From assembly GCA_949296645.1 (NCBI GenBank), contig CASFPH010000004.1, forward strand, positions 1-64,000: a DNA stretch of 64,000 bases, in the 5' to 3' direction. The position numbers and the translations under genes were made by a program. Source of the stretch: an uncultured Bacteroidales bacterium. GTDB taxonomy: Bacteria; Bacteroidota; Bacteroidia; Bacteroidales; UBA932. The notes below the pieces were generated by a model. The model had not been told where the DNA came from, made no database searches, and saw only the letters and a list, made by a program, of their open reading frames with translations. This document shows positions 63,523-64,000 of this stretch, in pieces; the first letter of the stretch is position 1, and every line of letters starts with the position of its first letter.

Positions 63523-64000
63523 ATGGCACAGAAACCATCCATACCGAAAGGAACGAGAGATTTCGGACCGGCGGAAATGGCCGGAAGAAATTATATATTC
63601 GACACTGTAAAAACTGTTTTCAGAAAATACGGGTATGCTCCCATAGAAACACCTTCGATGGAGAATCTGAGTACGTTGCTCGGAAAATACGGAGATGAGG
63701 GCGATAAACTGCTCTTCAAGATTCTCAATTCAGGAGATGCGTTCGGTGGAATTGCACCGGGAGAACTAGCGAACAGTCCGTCGCTTTCCCTTAAAGTATG
63801 TGAGAAAGGACTCAGGTACGATCTTACGGTGCCTTTCGCAAGGTTTGTAGTGCAGCATCAGAATGAACTTGCCTTCCCTTTCAAAAGGTATCAGATACAG
63901 CCTGTCTGGAGAGCCGACAGACCTCAGAAGGGAAGGTACAGGGAATTCTATCAGTGTGACGTGGATGTCATAGGCAGTACATCCATGCTGAATGAACTTG
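63523..64000 (+). CDS. hisS: Histidine--tRNA ligase, 5' part
   Basis: The first 159 codons are in the window; the gene runs off the right edge. The ATG at 63523 gives [20 protein letters not shown], the typical HisRS start. Class II motif 1 region ([20 protein letters not shown]), the substrate loop [13 protein letters not shown] and motif 2 ([15 protein letters not shown]) are all visible. It is read through from nfnB with a 13-base gap. Confidence 0.95.
   Translation, partial: MAQKPSIPKGTRDFGPAEMAGRNYIFDTVKTVFRKYGYAPIETPSMENLSTLLGKYGDEGDKLLFKILNSGDAFGGIAPGELANSPSLSLKVCEKGLRYDLTVPFARFVVQHQNELAFPFKRYQIQPVWRADRPQKGRYREFYQCDVDVIGSTSMLNEL

Overview
The window looks like a chromosomal stretch from a member of the Bacteroidota, most probably order Bacteroidales. 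The evidence is an LpxC-FabZ fusion protein, a short proline--tRNA ligase of 492 residues, promoter boxes of the TTTG / TAnnTTTG type used by the Bacteroidota primary sigma factor, a CarboxypepD_reg-like TonB receptor, OmpP1/FadL and WbqC family proteins, DUF3078, and ribosomal proteins and RNA polymerase subunits that match Bacteroides-type sequences from memory. I cannot name the genus. Almost all of the window is vertically inherited core genome. I see no prophage, insertion sequence, integron or CRISPR array, and no gene-free stretch longer than 300 bases.

Layout. 1-440: the 3' end of a 23S rRNA gene followed directly by a terminator, with no 5S gene between them. 443-2649: pabA-pabB-pabC for 4-aminobenzoate (folate). 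2628-3140: a gamma-carbonic-anhydrase-like protein. 3217-16184 (minus strand): one long information-processing unit read from a consensus promoter at 16154-16184: four tRNAs, tuf, tRNA-Trp, secE, nusG, rplK, rplA, rplJ, rplL, rpoB, rpoC, with an attenuator-like hairpin between rplL and rpoB. 16226-21987 (minus): purA, an MFS carrier, dxs, and a FeoB membrane domain that has no GTPase domain. 22090-25723 (minus): ssb, then lysS-rlmB-aroE. 25805-27526: recJ. 27527-37399 (minus): rimP-nusA-infB-rluB-era-parC-aroK, led by a GNRA-capped leader hairpin.

37449-42567 (plus): an HD phosphohydrolase, then lpxD, lpxC-fabZ, lpxA and a WbqC-family gene, which is a lipid A module. 42581-45349 (minus): an unusual tryptophan-rich lipoprotein and a FadL-like outer-membrane protein. 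45442-50029 (plus): proS, an unknown gene, a DUF3078 protein and tilS. 50088-55213 (minus): a tricorn-like protease and SppA. 55297-58597 (plus): a secreted Cys/His-rich protein, a TonB receptor with a CC motif in its plug, and a periplasmic CxxC metallochaperone-like protein. This closes with a strong terminator and is the best candidate here for a poorly described system, probably metal handling. 58762-64000 (plus): a GH9 glycosidase fused to a NodB-like deacetylase, NfnA/NfnB-type flavin oxidoreductase subunits, and the start of hisS.

Several genes (recJ, the Cys/His-rich gene and possibly the HD gene) have a -7 box so close to the start codon that their mRNAs should be leaderless or nearly so. 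All functions are read from sequence motifs. No database search was run.
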